Source: an uncultured Ruminococcus sp. (GTDB taxonomy: Bacteria; Bacillota; Clostridia; Oscillospirales; Ruminococcaceae). Taken from it: a stretch of DNA of 6,439 nucleotides. Under the pieces are notes generated by a model. That model made no database searches. It saw only the letters and a list, made by a program, of their open reading frames with translations, and was not told the DNA's origin. The position numbers were made by a program, and so were the translations under genes. Numbering within the stretch: position 1 is the stretch's first letter; every line of letters starts with the position of its first letter. The stretch spans positions 1 through 6,439 of the forward strand of contig CAMWGS010000118.1 of assembly GCA_947173865.1 (NCBI GenBank). Direction: 5' to 3'. Below, piece after piece: positions 4,240-6,439 of this stretch.

Positions 4240-5967
4240 ATGCATTTTAACGAATTGAATCTATCACAGGAACTCATTCAGGCTGTTGACGAACTCGGTT
4301 TCACAGAGATGACCGAAATTCAACAGCAAAGTATCCCCCTTCTTCTCGAAGGAAAAGACGTCATCGGACGTTCAAACACAGGAACAGGCAAAACCGCAGC
4401 TTTCGGAATACCTGCTGTTGAGAGCATAACCGAAGCCGACAAAAAAAACGTAACCGTACTTATACTCTGTCCGACCCGTGAACTTGCCATGCAGGCTCAT
4501 GAAGAAATACGCAAGTTTGCAAAGTTCAAAAGAATTGTAAAAGCCGTATCTGTTTACGGCGGGGCGAGTATGGAAAGACAGATTTTTGAACTGAAACGGG
4601 GTGCAAACATCGTCATAGGCACTCCAGGTCGTATTATGGACCATATGAGACGTAAAACCCTTAAACTAAACAATCTACGTTGTGTTATACTCGACGAAGC
4701 GGACGAAATGCTCAACATGGGTTTCAGAGAGGACATTGAATCGATTCTTTCGGAAGTTCCGGAAGAAAGACAGACTGTTCTGTTTTCGGCAACCATGCCC
4801 CCTGCTATTCTTGCAATTACCGAAAAATATCAGAATGACCCCGTACACATAAAAATAAAATCGTCACAGAAAACAGTTGAACTGATTGAACAGTTTTATT
4901 TTGAGGTGGCTATGGGACGTAAGACCGACGCTCTTAAACTTCTTCTTTCCGCATACTCCCCTGCTTCGTCAATGGTATTCTGCAATACTAAAAAAATGGT
5001 TGACGAACTCACAGAAGAACTTGTCAAATCAGGCTTCAGGGCATCAGGAATACACGGTGATATGAAGCAATCACAGCGTACACAGGTAATGAACGGTTTC
5101 AAGAACAGGTCAACGGAAATACTTGTTGCCACAGACGTAGCTGCAAGGGGTATTGATGTAAGTGGTGTTGATGCTGTTTTCAACTATGACTTACCGCAGG
5201 ACAACGAATACTATATACACCGTATAGGACGTACAGGGCGTGCAGGAAGAACAGGAACTGCTTACACGCTTATAAGCGGAAGAAGGCAGTTTTATGAACT
5301 CCGTGACATAGAAAGATATACAAAAGCAGCCATACAGGAAAAACCGCTTCCGCAGAAATCGGAAATAATTTCACTCAAAAAAGACAATATAATCAGAGAA
5401 ATTTCAGACTGTGAAAATGTTTCGCACGAAGCTTACAATATTCTTGACAAACTTGCGTCAGCAGGAATTGACTACCGTGAAGCAGCCGCAAGAATTATTT
5501 CCGAAAAACTCAGTGCTGAAATTGAGTCACTGCCTGAATTTGATATGCCCCGACCTTTGAAAAAAGGAAGAAAGAGTTCTGCAAAGACAGTAAAAGTTGA
5601 CATCAACATAGGAAGAAACAAACGCATTGCACCTAATTTCATACTCGGTGCATTGGTTGACGCAACAGGAATGTCAGGGCGTGATTTCGGAAAAATAGAC
5701 ATATTTGACACACATACTACTGTTGAAGTCCCTGAAGCCGAAAAGGAATATATACTTGACAGTACCAACCCGATGAAAATCAACGGTAATCAGGTAGAAG
5801 TAAAGCTGTATAACGGCAGTGTTCAGACAATAAGGGGCAAACGCCCCGAAAGTTCGGGAAAGCCCAGATTTGACAGAAAAAAATCAGCTTATGGCAACAG
5901 AAAGAAATCAGATGTTTACAGTGACTATATTCCGAACCGTAAAAAGCGTACAAAGAAAAGACACTGA
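4240..5967 (+). CDS. DEAD-box ATP-dependent RNA helicase with C-terminal DbpA-type RNA-binding domain
   Basis: A 575-residue cytosolic RNA helicase. All core motifs are present: Q motif (F3 and TEIQ 25-28), motif I SNTGTGKT (45-52), PTRELA (78-83), GG (107-108), TPGR (127-130), DEAD (152-155), SAT (183-185), ATDVAARGID (297-306) and HRIGRTGRAG (327-336). A mostly helical linker (about 365-435) leads to a DbpA/CsdA RRM-like RNA-binding domain (about 450-525). A very basic tail rich in Lys and Arg (about 533-575) ends in RKKRTKKRH. This layout matches the DeaD/CsdA/DbpA group, which act in ribosome assembly, RNA decay and cold adaptation. Which member it is cannot be settled here, so no symbol is given. 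The start begins MHFNELNLS, typical for the family. It is probably co-transcribed with the small membrane peptide 14 bases downstream. Confidence 0.95.
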   Translation: MHFNELNLSQELIQAVDELGFTEMTEIQQQSIPLLLEGKDVIGRSNTGTGKTAAFGIPAVESITEADKKNVTVLILCPTRELAMQAHEEIRKFAKFKRIVKAVSVYGGASMERQIFELKRGANIVIGTPGRIMDHMRRKTLKLNNLRCVILDEADEMLNMGFREDIESILSEVPEERQTVLFSATMPPAILAITEKYQNDPVHIKIKSSQKTVELIEQFYFEVAMGRKTDALKLLLSAYSPASSMVFCNTKKMVDELTEELVKSGFRASGIHGDMKQSQRTQVMNGFKNRSTEILVATDVAARGIDVSGVDAVFNYDLPQDNEYYIHRIGRTGRAGRTGTAYTLISGRRQFYELRDIERYTKAAIQEKPLPQKSEIISLKKDNIIREISDCENVSHEAYNILDKLASAGIDYREAAARIISEKLSAEIESLPEFDMPRPLKKGRKSSAKTVKVDINIGRNKRIAPNFILGALVDATGMSGRDFGKIDIFDTHTTVEVPEAEKEYILDSTNPMKINGNQVEVKLYNGSVQTIRGKRPESSGKPRFDRKKSAYGNRKKSDVYSDYIPNRKKRTKKRH

Positions 5968-5981
5968 GAGGTGATATTATA

Positions 5982-6086
5982 ATGAGCAGTAAAAAGAGTT
6001 CAGATAAATCAACCGTAAAAAGAGTAGCCGTACTCATAGTAGCGGTACTTATGATACTCGGTGCGATAATACTTCCGTTTATTTAA
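5982..6086 (+). CDS. Small single-span membrane peptide, 34 residues
   Basis: ATG 5982 follows a strong ribosome site, AGAGGTGAT (5967-5975), which begins at the last base of the helicase stop codon. The peptide has a polar, basic N-terminus (residues 1-14, six Lys or Arg) and then a continuous hydrophobic segment (about 15-34) that runs to the C-terminus, so it should be a membrane peptide with its N-terminus inside. A terminator follows the stop by 7 bases, making it the last gene of the helicase transcript. I do not recognise a family. The strong ribosome site, clean hydrophobic pattern and tight fit between helicase and terminator argue that it is real; length is the main reason for doubt. 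Confidence 0.72.
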   Translation: MSSKKSSDKSTVKRVAVLIVAVLMILGAIILPFI

Positions 6087-6093
6087 AAATCAC

Positions 6094-6125
6094 AAGATGC
6101 AGTTTTCAGTACTGCATCTTTTTTT
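6094..6125 (+). terminator. Intrinsic terminator of the helicase unit
   Basis: AAGATGCAGT (6094-6103) pairs with ACTGCATCTT (6111-6120) around a 7-base loop, followed by TTTTT and a further T-rich stretch. Confidence 0.92.
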
Positions 6126-6144
6126 ATTTTCGGAACAGTATCAA

Positions 6145-6179
6145 TTGCGACATATTTCGCAAATCTCCTGCATTATAAT
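6145..6179 (+). promoter_or_regulatory. Candidate sporulation promoter and Spo0A-like sites upstream of spoIIGA
   Basis: A perfect TATAAT (6174-6179) has no -35 at 17 bases and no TG extension, unlike every other promoter here. TTGCGA (6145-6150) lies 23 bases upstream. In B. subtilis the spoIIG promoter is known for a 22-base spacer and Spo0A activation. TTGCGA and TCGCAA (6157-6162) form an inverted repeat. TGTCGCA (minus strand, 6152-6146) and TTGCGAA (minus strand, 6162-6156) each match 6 of 7 bases of the Spo0A box TGNCGAA. This is suggestive only. Confidence 0.5.
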
Positions 6180-6202
6180 AATATAAGACAAGTAATGCAG
6201 GA
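6166..6202. repeat. 10-bp perfect inverted repeat flanking the spoIIGA transcript start
   Basis: TCCTGCATTA (6166-6175) and TAATGCAGGA (6193-6202) are perfect complements with a 17-base spacer. The left arm overlaps the first two bases of the -10, and the predicted start (about 6186) is in the spacer. It could be an operator. As RNA it would form only in transcripts started upstream. Confidence 0.7.
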
Positions 6203-6205
6203 CTT

Positions 6206-6214
6206 AAGGGAGGT
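6206..6214 (+). promoter_or_regulatory. Strong ribosome binding site selecting a GTG start
   Basis: AAGGGAGGT ends 5 bases before GTG 6220. The ATG at 6215 is too close and its frame stops after ten codons. Confidence 0.85.
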
Positions 6215-6219
6215 ATGCA

Positions 6220-6439
6220 GTGCAGACAATTTATATTGATATTCTGATAATACTTAATATATACGTTAATTATTTTCTGCTTCGTATCACAGCAAAACTT
6301 ACACATTCGCCATTAAGTACGGTAAGATGCATAATATCTGCTGTTTACGGAAGTCTTTTCTCACTTCTTATACTTGCTCCGCAATTAAATAAATGCCTTA
6401 ACATTATAATAAAATTATTTGCAGCGATAACTATTGTAA
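6220..6439 (+). CDS. spoIIGA: SpoIIGA, sporulation sigma-E factor processing peptidase (N-terminal part)
   Basis: The frame is open for 73 codons from GTG 6220 to the right edge. The N-terminus reads as a membrane helix (about residues 3-22, containing YIDILIILNIYVNYFLL), a short polar segment with TAKLTHSPLSTVR, a second helix (about 36-54) and the start of a third. The YIDxL...N...NYFLL...TAKL pattern is that of SpoIIGA, the integral-membrane aspartic protease that cleaves pro-sigma-E in the mother cell when signalled by SpoIIR from the forespore. The soluble protease domain lies beyond the window; sigE normally follows it. Recognition rests on the membrane half only, but the pattern is distinctive. 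It is preceded by the helicase-unit terminator and its own unusual promoter region. Confidence 0.85.
   Translation, partial: MQTIYIDILIILNIYVNYFLLRITAKLTHSPLSTVRCIISAVYGSLFSLLILAPQLNKCLNIIIKLFAAITIV

Noticed and set aside
5780..6037. Minus-strand open frame over the helicase tail and the small peptide
   Set aside because: It has no ribosome site or promoter, and the plus strand there is explained by the helicase tail and the membrane peptide.

Overview
The window looks like chromosomal DNA of a low-GC, Gram-positive, spore-forming member of the Clostridia, most likely a Ruminococcus-like Oscillospiraceae. The reasons are the start of spoIIGA at the right edge (endospore-formers only), strong Shine-Dalgarno sites, consensus vegetative promoters with extended -10 elements, many U-tract terminators and A/T-rich spacers. 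The genus is an inference from style; no marker gene here fixes it.

Layout. Positions 1-916 (minus strand) hold most of an atypical short-chain dehydrogenase with an N-terminal four-cysteine knuckle; its C-terminus lies outside the window. A back-to-back promoter region (946-1010) separates it from a plus-strand block. That block begins with two copies of one promoter-plus-structured-RNA unit at a constant offset of 217 bases. The first copy (about 1016-1189) ends in its own terminator and has no gene. The second (about 1233-1413) is the leader of a PLP-dependent O-acetylhomoserine sulfhydrylase gene (metY, 1435-2700) and ends in a terminator-like hairpin just before the ribosome binding site. 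A paralogous metY follows (2828-4111) with its own simple promoter and terminator. Next is a DEAD-box RNA helicase (4240-5967) with a DbpA-type RNA-binding domain, followed after 14 bases by a 34-residue single-span membrane peptide (5982-6086) and a terminator. The window ends inside spoIIGA (6220 onward).

How the parts relate. The two metY enzymes would make homocysteine (or use other thiols) from O-acetylhomoserine, at the sulfur-assimilation step of methionine synthesis. Only the first carries the structured leader, so the two paralogs are probably controlled differently. The helicase unit and spoIIGA appear to be independent transcription units; spoIIGA has a promoter unlike the rest, as expected for a sporulation gene.

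The most noteworthy item is the duplicated leader RNA. Its two copies keep the same hairpins with compensatory base changes, an invariant CCCCA loop and an invariant TTCCGCATAG segment. I cannot match it to a riboswitch class I know, though its 3' half partly resembles the cobalamin riboswitch core.
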